In this document: in pieces, positions 22,880 through 30,589 of the stretch
Numbering within the stretch: the first letter of the stretch is position 1
How the letters are laid out: every line of letters begins with the position of its first letter
DNA from: Actinomycetota bacterium
GTDB taxonomy: Bacteria; Actinomycetota; Actinomycetes; Propionibacteriales; Nocardioidaceae
Assembly: GCA_009701885.1 (NCBI GenBank)
Contig: WLJH01000012.1
Span: forward strand, 58,798 to 122,797
DNA: 64,000 nucleotides
Reading direction: 5' to 3'
Made by a program: the position numbers and the translations under genes
Notes under the pieces: model-generated
Database searches by the model: none
Told to the model about the DNA's origin: nothing
The model's input: the letters and a program-made list of their open reading frames with translations, nothing else

Positions 22880-23884
22880 TCAGCGGAAGACGTCCGGGTC
22901 GGTGTCGCGGATGTGGTCGAGGATCGCGGCGGCCTGCCCTCGGGCGCCGGCCGCGTTCGGGTGGGCGGGGACGCCGACGGCCGCGTCGTTGGCGGAGGGA
23001 CCGTAGACCTCGGCCCACCGCACGTTGGGGTCACCGCAGAGGTCGACGCCCTGCGGCGTACGGCGGAAGGTGTTGACGTACTCGGCGCCGCCGCGCTCGG
23101 CCGCCCGCTTGATCATCCGGTTGAGCTGGCGGAACTTGGTCGAGATCCAGCGCATGTCCTCGTCGGAGGCCGGCACCGTCGGGTAGCAGCCGCGGCGCGG
23201 GACCACGTTGATGTAGTCGATCGCCAGAATCCGTGCGCCCGGGGCGATCCGGTGGATGGCACGGAACGCCCGCACCAGCTTGATCTCCGACTCCTTGATC
23301 CGCTGCGCGATGGAGTCCTCGCCGTCGACGACGTACTTGGCCTTGCAGCCACCGAACGGCAGCCCCTGGCCGGAGTCCGACAGCGGAGTCTCGGCGGGCG
23401 CGATGTTGAGGCAGTCGAGCCCGGCGCTGGAGATGCCGGCGTCGTTGCCGCCGATGCCGACGGTCACGAGGTCGGTCGTGGGGGTCAGCCGGTCGAACTG
23501 CGCGGGGTTGGTCCCCCCCAGCGGCAGCCCCGTCTGCGGCTCGTAGAAGTCGTCGGTCGTCGCCGATCCGCACGAGGCGTCCCGGAACTCCCCCACGCTC
23601 AAGGCCTCCGCGAGCAGCTTGGGGTAGTTGGTGTACGACTGCGCGCAGTCGATCGGCGCGTACGTCGTGTCCGGCACGCCCTGCCGGTTGACCAGGACCA
23701 CGTTGGCCGTCCACGAGTCGCCGAGCGCGACGTACTCCAGGCCGGCCGGCAGCAGCCGCTCATCGCCGTCAACCAGGCCTCCGGACGCGTCCGGGGAGGC
23801 CGACGAGGCCGCTCCCACGGGGAGGAGCCCGGCCGCGAGGGCCGCGGTGGCGGTGCTGGCGAGCAGGAGGCGCAGACGGGTCAT
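22880..23884 (-). CDS. Secreted SGNH/GDSL hydrolase, copy 1
   Basis: A 334-residue secreted esterase/lipase-type enzyme. A signal peptide (LRLLLASTATAALAAGLLPV) precedes block I YVALGDSWTA, whose Ser is the nucleophile. GGNDAG supplies the oxyanion Gly/Asn, and the catalytic His lies in VPAHPNAAGARG near the C-terminus. Several cysteines (DCAQSY, DASCGSATTDD, GLDCLN, GGCKAKY, GDPNVR with DLCG) fit the disulfide-rich extracellular SGNH enzymes of actinobacteria. Start ATG 23884. Near-identical in plan to 47332-48381, with which it shares block organisation. The substrate is unknown. Confidence 0.88.
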   Translation of the reverse strand: MTRLRLLLASTATAALAAGLLPVGAASSASPDASGGLVDGDERLLPAGLEYVALGDSWTANVVLVNRQGVPDTTYAPIDCAQSYTNYPKLLAEALSVGEFRDASCGSATTDDFYEPQTGLPLGGTNPAQFDRLTPTTDLVTVGIGGNDAGISSAGLDCLNIAPAETPLSDSGQGLPFGGCKAKYVVDGEDSIAQRIKESEIKLVRAFRAIHRIAPGARILAIDYINVVPRRGCYPTVPASDEDMRWISTKFRQLNRMIKRAAERGGAEYVNTFRRTPQGVDLCGDPNVRWAEVYGPSANDAAVGVPAHPNAAGARGQAAAILDHIRDTDPDVFR

Positions 23885-23928
23885 GACGTGACCAACGCCA
23901 CAACCCGGCAGAAGGTCACGCCGCGCGG

Positions 23929-23961
23929 GGTCTCGTGGCTCGCTCCACTCGCCCCTCGACC
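23929..23961 (-). repeat. Dispersed repeat copy between csoR-like and SGNH genes
   Basis: An inverted short form, GGTCTCGTGGCTCGCTCCAC ... CCTCGACC. In the duplicate block at 48382-48412 the homologous spacer lacks it, so this is a filled site compared with an empty one. Confidence 0.8.
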
Positions 23962-23979
23962 AGCGACGGCCGGGCTCGC

Positions 23980-24240
23980 TCAGGCGAGGGAGAGGAAGAG
24001 CTTCTCCATCTTCTTCAGGTCCGCCTCGTCGGCCTGCCCGTCCGCCATGCAGTCCTGCAGACCCGTGGCGACGATCGCGAACCCGCTGCGCGCCAGCGCC
24101 TTGTTGACCGCGGCCAGCTGGGTGAGGACCGACTCGCAGTCCGAGCCCTCCTCCATCATCCGGATCACGCTGGCGAGGTGGCCGTGCGCGCGCTTCATCC
24201 TCAGGATGATGGCGCGGATGTCCTGGGGGTCGAGTTCCAT
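23980..24240 (-). CDS. CsoR/DUF156-family repressor, His ligand missing (CstR-like)
   Basis: An 86-residue all-helical repressor. In CsoR proteins the Cu(I) site is Cys-His-Cys with spacing C36/H61/C65. Here Cys35 and Cys64 keep the 29-residue spacing, but the position of the His is Gly60. This two-cysteine pattern is that of CstR, the persulfide-sensing branch, rather than of a copper sensor; that inference comes from the residue pattern only. ATG 24240. It is first in a leftward block with the SGNH and DUF1275 genes and divergent from a histidine kinase. Confidence 0.82.
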   Translation of the reverse strand: MELDPQDIRAIILRMKRAHGHLASVIRMMEEGSDCESVLTQLAAVNKALARSGFAIVATGLQDCMADGQADEADLKKMEKLFLSLA

Positions 24241-24417
24241 GCTTGCTTGCTCCCAATTCAGCAGGAGCCAGGCACGTGGCCCCCGAGGTCGTCGTACCCA
24301 CCGTACGTCGCGCCACGCGGTCCCCGCAGGCGGATACCCCGGCGCCGTCGCCCCGGATGCGGCAGGCTGGGGACAGGGGCCGCGCACGGACGCGCTGCCG
24401 CGGGAAGGAGCGACCAC

Positions 24418-26958
24418 ATGCAGGGGTGGGTGAACGCTCGCGGCGCGGTCGCCGCCCTGGTCGCGCTCGCCCTCGCGCTCTCCGTCCTGCACGTGGTCGC
24501 CTACGGCACGACGTACGACGTGGGGTATCTCCTCGTGATGCTCGGCGCCGGGACCGTGGCCTGGTGGGGCAGCCGCGGCCGCACCGGGCTGGCCCGCACC
24601 CTCAGCCTCCTGGTGACCGGTGCGATCGTGTCCACGGCGCTGGCCGACGTCGTCTGGTACGGCTACTACTGGACCGTGGGCGAGCCGGACGTCTCGGCCG
24701 CCGACGTCCTGTACCTCTTCTCCTACGTGCTCCTCGGCGCCACCCTGGTCCTGACCCTGCTCCGCACCGACCGCGGCCACCTCCGCCTGGAGGGAGCCGT
24801 CGACGCCGCGACGATCGTGGTCGTCTGCCTGCTCGTGCTCTGGGAGCTGGCGGTCCAGGGGATCCTCGACGACACCTCGGTGGGCTGGGGCACCCGGCTG
24901 GTCTGGGCGGCCTACCCGGTCCTCGACGCCACGCTGCTCGGCCTGATCCTGCGCGTGCTCTGGGTGCGCGAGGCGCGGTCCGTCGTCGGCCCCGCCCTCG
25001 GGCTGGGGGTCGCCGCGTGGCTGCTCTCCGACATCGGGTTCCTCCTGGTGGAGTCCAGCACCGTCGTCGACGCCGCGCTCGACCTCGGCTGGATGCTGGG
25101 GGCGCTCGCCATGGCGTGGGCGGTGCTGACCCGCACCCGCCCCTCCTCCCGCCGGGCGGCGGCCCCTCTCCCCTCGCTCACGCCGCGCCTGCTGGTGGCC
25201 GTGCTCCCGCTCCTGGTCCCGACCGCGATGCTGGTCCTCGACGTCGCCGGCGACCAGCTCGCCAACGCCGTCGCCGCGGGCGGCGGCATGATCGTGCTGG
25301 TCACCCTCGCGATGCTGCGCACCTGGTCGCTGCTGGAGGAGCAGCGCCGCACCGCGCTGCAGCTGGCCGAGGCCCGGGACGAGGCCCTGGCCGCCTCGCG
25401 TGCGAAGTCGGCCTTCCTGGCCACGATGAGCCACGAGATCCGCACCCCCATGAACGGCGTCATCGGCCTCACCGGGCTGCTGCTCGGCACCGACCTCGAC
25501 GAGCGGCAGCGGGAGTACGCCCGCGGCGTGCAGACCGCCGGCGACGCGCTGCTCGGGATCATCAACGACGTCCTGGACTTCTCCAAGGTCGAGGCCGGCG
25601 CGGTCGAGCTGGAGTCGATCGACTTCCTGCTCACCGAGGTCGTCGAGGACGTCGCCGCGATCGTCGCCGAGCCGGCGCGCGCCCGCGGGCTGGAGCTGCT
25701 GGCCTACTGCTCCCCCGAGGTGCCGGCCGCCCTGCGCGGTGACCCCGGCCGGCTGCGCCAGGTGCTGCTCAACCTCGCCACCAACGCCGTGAAGTTCACC
25801 CACGACGGCGAGGTCGTCATCAGCGCCCACCTCGACGGCGGCACACCCGAGGCCCCGGTCGTGCGGTTCCAGGTCCGCGACACCGGCATCGGCCTGGCCG
25901 AGAACCGTCGCGAGCGACTCTTCGACCCCTTCACCCAGGCCGACTCCTCCACGACCCGTCGCTACGGCGGCACCGGGCTGGGGCTGGCGATCTGCGCCCG
26001 GCTCACCGCCGCGATGGGCGGCACCATCGGCGTCGACAGCACCCCCGGGGAGGGCAGCACCTTCTGGTTCCGGCTGCCGCTGCTCGCCGCCGAGCACCCG
26101 CCCGCGGTCCGGCCCGCCTCGCAGGAGCCGCTCGAGGGCCTGCGAGCGCTCGTCGTCGACGACAACGCCACCAACCTCATGGTGCTCGACGGGCAGCTGG
26201 GTGCCTGGGGCATGGACGTCGACACCGTCGGGTCCGCCGCGGAGGCGGTCGCCCGGATGCGCGGGTCCGAGGCGGCGTACGACGTGGTGCTGCTGGACCT
26301 GTGCATGCCCGAGGTCGACGGGCTGCAGCTGGCGCGGACCATCACCACGACCCCCGACCTCTCCGGACCGCGCCTGGTGCTGCTGACCTCCGACACCGAG
26401 GTCGACCAGGACGAGGCCTGGGACGCCGGGGTGCGCGAGATCCTGGCCAAGCCGCTGCCGATGTCACGTCTGCGGGGCCTGCTCTCGGCGCTGCTGGCCC
26501 CGCAGACCCCGGAGGCCGTCGCCCCGGTCACCCCGGCCGCGGTCGGCTCCGCGCCGCCAGCCGAGGGCGATCCCGTCCGCCCGCGGGTGCTGGTGGTCGA
26601 GGACAACGACGTCAACCAGGTCGTCGCCGAGGGCATCCTCGCCTCGCTGGGCTACGACGCCGACGTGGCCGGTGACGGCCGCGAGGCGCTCGACGCGCTC
26701 GAGCACACGGCGTACGCCGCGGTGCTGATGGACTGCCAGATGCCCGTCCTCGACGGGTACGACGCCACGCGTGAGCTGCGCCTGCGCGAGCTCACCCAGG
26801 GCCGGCCGCGGGTGCCGGTGCTCGCGATGACGGCCAGCGTGACCGAGGGCGAGCGCGAGCGGTGCGCCGCCGCGGGCATGGACGACTTCGTGCCCAAGCC
26901 GGTCACGCCCGCCGACCTCGGGGCGGCCCTGGACCGCTGGGTGGCCTCGGCGTCCTGA
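24418..26958 (+). CDS. Hybrid histidine kinase with two receiver domains
   Basis: An 846-residue membrane sensor kinase. Residues ~8-300 contain about nine hydrophobic segments without a PAS domain. A coiled region ([20 protein letters not shown]) leads into HisKA with phospho-acceptor H339 in [10 protein letters not shown]. HATPase motifs follow: N box [26 protein letters not shown]. Two REC domains come next with acceptors D627 ([11 protein letters not shown]) and D772 ([11 protein letters not shown]) and conserved lysines in LAKPLP and PKPVTP. No Hpt domain or output regulator is encoded nearby, so its partner is elsewhere. ATG 24418 has GGAAGGAG 8 nt upstream. The signal is unknown. Confidence 0.92.
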   Translation: MQGWVNARGAVAALVALALALSVLHVVAYGTTYDVGYLLVMLGAGTVAWWGSRGRTGLARTLSLLVTGAIVSTALADVVWYGYYWTVGEPDVSAADVLYLFSYVLLGATLVLTLLRTDRGHLRLEGAVDAATIVVVCLLVLWELAVQGILDDTSVGWGTRLVWAAYPVLDATLLGLILRVLWVREARSVVGPALGLGVAAWLLSDIGFLLVESSTVVDAALDLGWMLGALAMAWAVLTRTRPSSRRAAAPLPSLTPRLLVAVLPLLVPTAMLVLDVAGDQLANAVAAGGGMIVLVTLAMLRTWSLLEEQRRTALQLAEARDEALAASRAKSAFLATMSHEIRTPMNGVIGLTGLLLGTDLDERQREYARGVQTAGDALLGIINDVLDFSKVEAGAVELESIDFLLTEVVEDVAAIVAEPARARGLELLAYCSPEVPAALRGDPGRLRQVLLNLATNAVKFTHDGEVVISAHLDGGTPEAPVVRFQVRDTGIGLAENRRERLFDPFTQADSSTTRRYGGTGLGLAICARLTAAMGGTIGVDSTPGEGSTFWFRLPLLAAEHPPAVRPASQEPLEGLRALVVDDNATNLMVLDGQLGAWGMDVDTVGSAAEAVARMRGSEAAYDVVLLDLCMPEVDGLQLARTITTTPDLSGPRLVLLTSDTEVDQDEAWDAGVREILAKPLPMSRLRGLLSALLAPQTPEAVAPVTPAAVGSAPPAEGDPVRPRVLVVEDNDVNQVVAEGILASLGYDADVAGDGREALDALEHTAYAAVLMDCQMPVLDGYDATRELRLRELTQGRPRVPVLAMTASVTEGERERCAAAGMDDFVPKPVTPADLGAALDRWVASAS

Positions 26959-27016
26959 GTCCGATCCCACCCTCCCGGGCGAATGCCTCGTCGCTCCCAG
27001 TGGGCACGGATCGGTC

Positions 27017-27205
27017 ATGACCGTCGATCCCGAGCACCCGCGCCGTCCCTACGACCCTGACCACCCGTTGCGTCCCGAGGAGCACCGCCGCCGTCCGAGC
27101 GTGGACCAGCCGCTCAACGCCCACCGACGACCGCTGTGGCCCGCGGTGCTGGTCGTCCTGGCGATCGTCGCACTGGTGGGGGTCGTCGTCGCCCTGGTGA
27201 TCTGA
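27017..27205 (+). CDS. Small single-pass membrane protein
   Basis: A 62-residue protein: a polar Pro/Arg/His-rich N-terminal 40 residues (DPEHPRRPYDPDHPLRPEEH), then one hydrophobic helix (WPAVLVVLAIVALVGVVVAL) ending the chain. It follows the kinase by 58 bp. The ribosome-binding site is weak. A plausible small envelope protein of unknown function. Confidence 0.55.
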   Translation: MTVDPEHPRRPYDPDHPLRPEEHRRRPSVDQPLNAHRRPLWPAVLVVLAIVALVGVVVALVI

Positions 27206-27225
27206 CGCGGATCCGCGACCCGTCG

Positions 27226-27543
27226 TCAGGCGGAGATCGGGATGATGCCCTCCACCACGTCGCCCAGGGCGCGCTGCTGGACGACCAGCTCGTAGTGGGT
27301 CTGCAGGTTCATCCAGAACTCCGGTGACGTCCCGAAGAAGCGGGCCAGCCGCACGGCAGTGTCGGCGGAGATGCCCCGCTTGCCGTGGACGATCTCGTTG
27401 ATGCGCCGCGGCGGGACCCCGATCGCCACGGCCAGGCGGTGCTGGGTGATGCCGAAGCCCTCGATGAAGTCGCTCATCAGCACCTCACCGGGGTGGATCG
27501 GCTCGACTCCCAGCGACTCAGTGGTAGTCGACGAGCTCGACAT
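27226..27543 (-). CDS. higA: HigA antitoxin, XRE family
   Basis: A 105-residue antitoxin with the HigA family opening EPIHPGEVLMSDF and an XRE helix-turn-helix at ~30-80 (ITQHRLAVAIGVPPRRINEIVHGKRGISADTA), ending in FFGTSPEFWMNLQTHYEL. It neutralises the HigB toxin and represses the operon. It overlaps the 3' end of higB by 26 bp, in the toxin-first order normal for higBA. Confidence 0.9.
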   Translation of the reverse strand: MSSSSTTTESLGVEPIHPGEVLMSDFIEGFGITQHRLAVAIGVPPRRINEIVHGKRGISADTAVRLARFFGTSPEFWMNLQTHYELVVQQRALGDVVEGIIPISA

Positions 27544-27799
27544 CCTCAGCCCCTCCGTCCTTCCACCTGAAGCAGATCCGCCACTGGTCGTTCACCCTGA
27601 TGCTGTGCTGCCCCTGCCTGGAACCCCGCAGGAGCTCGAGCCGGTTGCCGGGCGGGACCCGCAGGTCCTGCAGGCTCGTCGCCGCATGCACCTGGACCAG
27701 CTTGCGTAGCGCCACGCGCAGGATCCTGGCGTCCAGACCAGGAACGCGCTCGTGCTGCCACAACGCGGCCGTGTCCCGGTCGGCGAAGGACCTGATCAC
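27518..27799 (-). CDS. higB: HigB toxin, RelE/ParE superfamily mRNA interferase
   Basis: A 93-residue ribosome-dependent mRNA endonuclease. It begins MIRSFADRDTAALW and has the family core RILRVALRKLVQVHAATSLQDL, PPGNRLELLRG and the HSIRVNDQWRICFRW strand pair. It is first in the operon, with the palindromic operator immediately upstream. The length and motifs look intact. Confidence 0.9.
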   Translation of the reverse strand: MIRSFADRDTAALWQHERVPGLDARILRVALRKLVQVHAATSLQDLRVPPGNRLELLRGSRQGQHSIRVNDQWRICFRWKDGGAEDVELVDYH

Positions 27800-27811
27800 G
27801 TGCCACCAGCA

Positions 27812-27842
27812 TAACGCGCTCCGTTAATAACGGATAGCGTTA
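27812..27842. promoter_or_regulatory. Nested palindromic operator of higBA
   Basis: The inner palindrome CCGTTAATAACGG (27821-27833) sits within outer arms TAACGC (27812-27817) and GCGTTA (27837-27842). It starts 13 bp upstream of the higB start and is strikingly AT-rich for this genome, so it should cover the promoter. It fits autoregulation by HigA/HigBA binding. Confidence 0.7.
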
Positions 27843-27966
27843 ACACTTCGTCCCTCTGCATGAAGCGAGACTGGTCGATGCGCCAGCCTCGGTCCAGCGT
27901 CATCGCCGCCGTGGTGGACAGGCGCGCGGAGCGTCACCCTGTGGAGGACCCGGGGCCCACGACCGG

Positions 27967-28929
27967 TCACGAGCGCGGGTGCTGCAGGAACGCCAGCACC
28001 TCGTCGGTGAACGCGTCCGCGCGCTCCAGCATCACCATGTGCCCGACCCCCGCGAGCACCACCGTCTCCGCGGACGGCACGGCACGCGCGAAGGCGGCCA
28101 GCTGGTCCAGGGGCGCCACGTGGTCGCGCTCGCCGCCGATCGCCAGCACCGGGTGGTCGACCTCGTGCAGCCACCGGTCGACGCGCATGGTGGCGACCGA
28201 GCGGGCGATCCGCAGGACGCCGTGGGTGCCGACGCCGTCGACGAGCGCGGCGATGCCAGTGGCGGGCATGTCCGCGGGCCGGTGGAGGTAGGGCCAGAGC
28301 AGCAGGCGGCGCAGCCACGCGCGCGCCACGACCTGGCGGCGCACGAGGCCGGGGACCGGGAGCCCGGCGGTCATCACCTCGAGCAGCGTCGCCGCCACCG
28401 TCCGGGGGCGGTGCCGCAGCTGGTGGCCGGCACGGCGCAGCCCCAGCACCTCCGCGAAGGCGCCGACGGTGCCACCGGCCAGCACGACCGAGGACACCAG
28501 GTCGGGGTGCCGGTGTGCCAGGCGCAGCGCCACCAGCGCCCCCAGCGAGTGGCCGACCACGGTGAGCGGCGGCAGGGCGAGCTCCCGGGCGAGGGCGGCG
28601 ACCACGTCGGCGAACCCGTCCACGGCGTACCCACCCCTCGGCGGCGAAGACCGCCCGAAACCCGGCAGGTCCAGCGCCACCACCCGCGCGTGCTCCGCGA
28701 GGCCGGCGAGGTTCTCGGCCCAGTGCTGCCAGCGCCCCCCGAGCCCGTGGACCAGCAGCACCACCGGGGCGTCCGGCGTCGGGCCGGGCAGGTCGAGGTG
28801 GTGGACGTCCGCGCCGAGCACCTCGACGGTGCGCAGGTACGCCGTCGGGTCGGTCGCCCCCGGCGGCCGGCGACCAGGGAGGCCGTAGTCGTCCGTGAGC
28901 GGGACGGTGCGCCAGGGGGTGGGGGTCAT
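27967..28929 (-). CDS. Alpha/beta-hydrolase fold protein
   Basis: A 320-residue hydrolase. The oxyanion-hole motif is LLVHGLGG, LDLPGFGRSS is the post-strand-4 loop, the nucleophile Ser is in VVGHSLGALVAL, an acid lies in GGERDHVAP, and the catalytic His is in GVGHMVMLE. It is similar in plan to haloperoxidase/esterase-type hydrolases. Substrate is not deducible. It is a single gene upstream of an intergenic region of unusual composition. Confidence 0.85.
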   Translation of the reverse strand: MTPTPWRTVPLTDDYGLPGRRPPGATDPTAYLRTVEVLGADVHHLDLPGPTPDAPVVLLVHGLGGRWQHWAENLAGLAEHARVVALDLPGFGRSSPPRGGYAVDGFADVVAALARELALPPLTVVGHSLGALVALRLAHRHPDLVSSVVLAGGTVGAFAEVLGLRRAGHQLRHRPRTVAATLLEVMTAGLPVPGLVRRQVVARAWLRRLLLWPYLHRPADMPATGIAALVDGVGTHGVLRIARSVATMRVDRWLHEVDHPVLAIGGERDHVAPLDQLAAFARAVPSAETVVLAGVGHMVMLERADAFTDEVLAFLQHPRS

Positions 28930-29183
28930 GCCGGCCAGCCAACCGGCACCGGCGCCGCTCGTGCCAGCCCCGTCTCAGGGGGCCGCGACGTGCCTCAGAC
29001 GTTGAAGCGGAACGTAGTCGCAGTTATTGGCAGTCGTCGGTGCTTGTCGATAGTTGGCTCTGACCTGCAACGACGTTGTTGAGTGCAGTTGCCTCTGGTC
29101 GGTTGCGTACGGACGTTCTGCGGACTGCGCGCGGACTCTCGACGGACTCGGTGGCCGGGGAGGTCTCGCCTGCTCAGCCTAAG
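28930..29183. other. Intergenic stretch of lower GC, no gene recognised
   Basis: About 250 bp. The part at 29000-29130 is visibly poorer in GC than its surroundings (GTTATTGGCAGTCG, CGATAGTTGGC, CGTTGTTGAGTG). A 143-codon leftward ORF crosses it but has no recognisable motifs and looks like a shadow. I found no tRNA, IS or operator here. Confidence 0.4.
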
Positions 29184-29483
29184 GTGAAGCCCGTGCCTTG
29201 GACCCGCCCCCCGCGAGCCGTCATTCAGCTCCCGAACTGGGCCTGGGGCGGCGACCCACGAGCCCTCCTTGCCGAGGCCGGGACCCGCGTGCGGCGTCAG
29301 GGACAGGGGTGGGACGTCCAGGTAGACGAGAGTTACAGAAGGCAAGCGCCAGACTTGATCTCGTTCACGGCCATCGCGGGCCCCGGCGCGCCAAGGCCTC
29401 GCTTCGAGCTTCTGCGTTCTGATCAAGATCTGACGACCGCGGTCAACCAGCAGGTGCTCGACTCCTGGACCTGGGACGCCTGA
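29184..29483 (+). pseudogene. Degenerate relative of the lipoprotein at 18566
   Basis: About 99 codons starting VKPVPWTRPP with no signal peptide or lipobox. The C-terminus TTAVNQQVLDSWTWDA matches AAVNEQVLASWSWA of the lipoprotein at 18566-19147, and the intervening text aligns only loosely. A longer frame from a TTG at 29076 is possible. At both loci the sequence stands upstream of a DUF3225-amidase gene, directly at 18566 and with one gene between here. That suggests both loci descend from one ancestral arrangement and that this member has lost its N-terminus. Confidence 0.5.
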
Positions 29484-29512
29484 GCCACGTCACGTCCCCC
29501 TAGGGTTCTGGC

Positions 29513-30589
29513 ATGGACCCTCTGGAAATCGGCACCGGCCCGATCCGCGGGGCCTACCTGCCCTCCACGGTCGAGAACGTCCTGTGGGGACGCCTCCCCT
29601 GCGCTGCCGACGCGCCGGTGCTGCGGGTCGAGCCGGGTGACGAGGTCACCCTCGACACGCTGAGCCACGAGGGCATCCTCGAGGACCAGGGTCGCGACCC
29701 CGACGGGTTCTTCGCGGCGTACGACGTGCCGGTGCTCGCCGACGCCCGAGCCCTCGCGGCCTCCGACGCCCCGCACGTCGTCGGTGTCGACGGGCCGCAC
29801 GTGGTGAGCCGCCCCGTGGCGGTGACCGGCGCACGGCCGGGCGACCTGCTCGCGATCACGCTCCTCGAGACCGCGCCGCGGGTGCCGTACGGCGTGGTGT
29901 CCAACCGGCACGGGCGCGGTGCCCTGCCCGGGGAGTACCCGCTCGAGGGCGACGTCTTCTCCGCCTTCGCCCGCGTCGCCGACGACGGCACGCACGCGGA
30001 GATGGGCCTGGTCCCCGGCCCGATCGGGGACGGGCCGGTCGTGCGCTTCCCGATGGCGCCGTTCCTCGGCATCCTCGGGGTCGCGGTGGCCGGCGACCAG
30101 CGGCCGCACTCGGTGCCGCCCGGGGTGCACGGCGGCAACCTCGACATCTCGTTGCTGACCGCGGGCGCCACGCTCTACCTGCCCGTGCAGGTCGAGGACG
30201 CCCTCTTCTACGCCGGCGACCCGCACTTCGCGCAGGGCGACGGCGAGGTCGCGCTGACCGCGCTGGAGGCCTCGCTGCGCGCGACCGTCCGGCTCGACGT
30301 CGTGCCCGCGGCCGACGCGGTGGCGCAGTTCGGCGAGGTCGTCTCCCCGCTCGCCGAGACCGTCGACCACCTCGTCCCCACCGGGCTCGACGAGGACCTC
30401 GACGTCGCGGTGCAGCAGTGCGTCCGGCACGCGATCAGCCTGCTGGTCGCCCGCTACGGCATGGACCCGCGGATGGCCTACGCCTACCTCTCCGCGGCGA
30501 CCGACTTCGAGATCTCCCAGGTGGTGGACGTGGTCAAGGGCGTGCACGCGCGCATCCGGAAGAGCGACTTCGCAGGGCTCGCCCGATGA
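29513..30589 (+). CDS. Acetamidase/formamidase family protein (FmdA/AmdA)
   Basis: A 358-residue member of the FmdA_AmdA family, which hydrolyses short amides to acid and ammonia. Signatures include VEPGDEVTLDTLSHEG, FPMAPFLGILGVA, the metal-site loop PPGVHGGNLDISLLTAG and LPVQVEDALFYAGDPHFAQGDGE, with DFEISQVVDVVKGVHARI near the end. Its stop overlaps the start of the DUF3225-amidase gene by 4 bp (ATGA). Linkage to the ureide genes suggests an amide of that pathway, such as oxamate or a formamide, as substrate; that is inference. Confidence 0.85.
   Translation: MDPLEIGTGPIRGAYLPSTVENVLWGRLPCAADAPVLRVEPGDEVTLDTLSHEGILEDQGRDPDGFFAAYDVPVLADARALAASDAPHVVGVDGPHVVSRPVAVTGARPGDLLAITLLETAPRVPYGVVSNRHGRGALPGEYPLEGDVFSAFARVADDGTHAEMGLVPGPIGDGPVVRFPMAPFLGILGVAVAGDQRPHSVPPGVHGGNLDISLLTAGATLYLPVQVEDALFYAGDPHFAQGDGEVALTALEASLRATVRLDVVPAADAVAQFGEVVSPLAETVDHLVPTGLDEDLDVAVQQCVRHAISLLVARYGMDPRMAYAYLSAATDFEISQVVDVVKGVHARIRKSDFAGLAR

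Noticed and set aside
23980..26097. A 705-codon leftward open frame
   Set aside because: Only its last 86 codons (the CsoR-family gene from ATG 24240) are real; the rest is antisense to the histidine kinase.
29000..29180. A tRNA or integration site in the lower-GC stretch
   Set aside because: No cloverleaf or TTCGA loop with matching arms could be found, and no integrase is adjacent.
28995..29426. A 143-codon leftward ORF in the lower-GC spacer
   Set aside because: No recognisable motifs, mixed composition, and it overlaps the lipoprotein-like remnant on the other strand.
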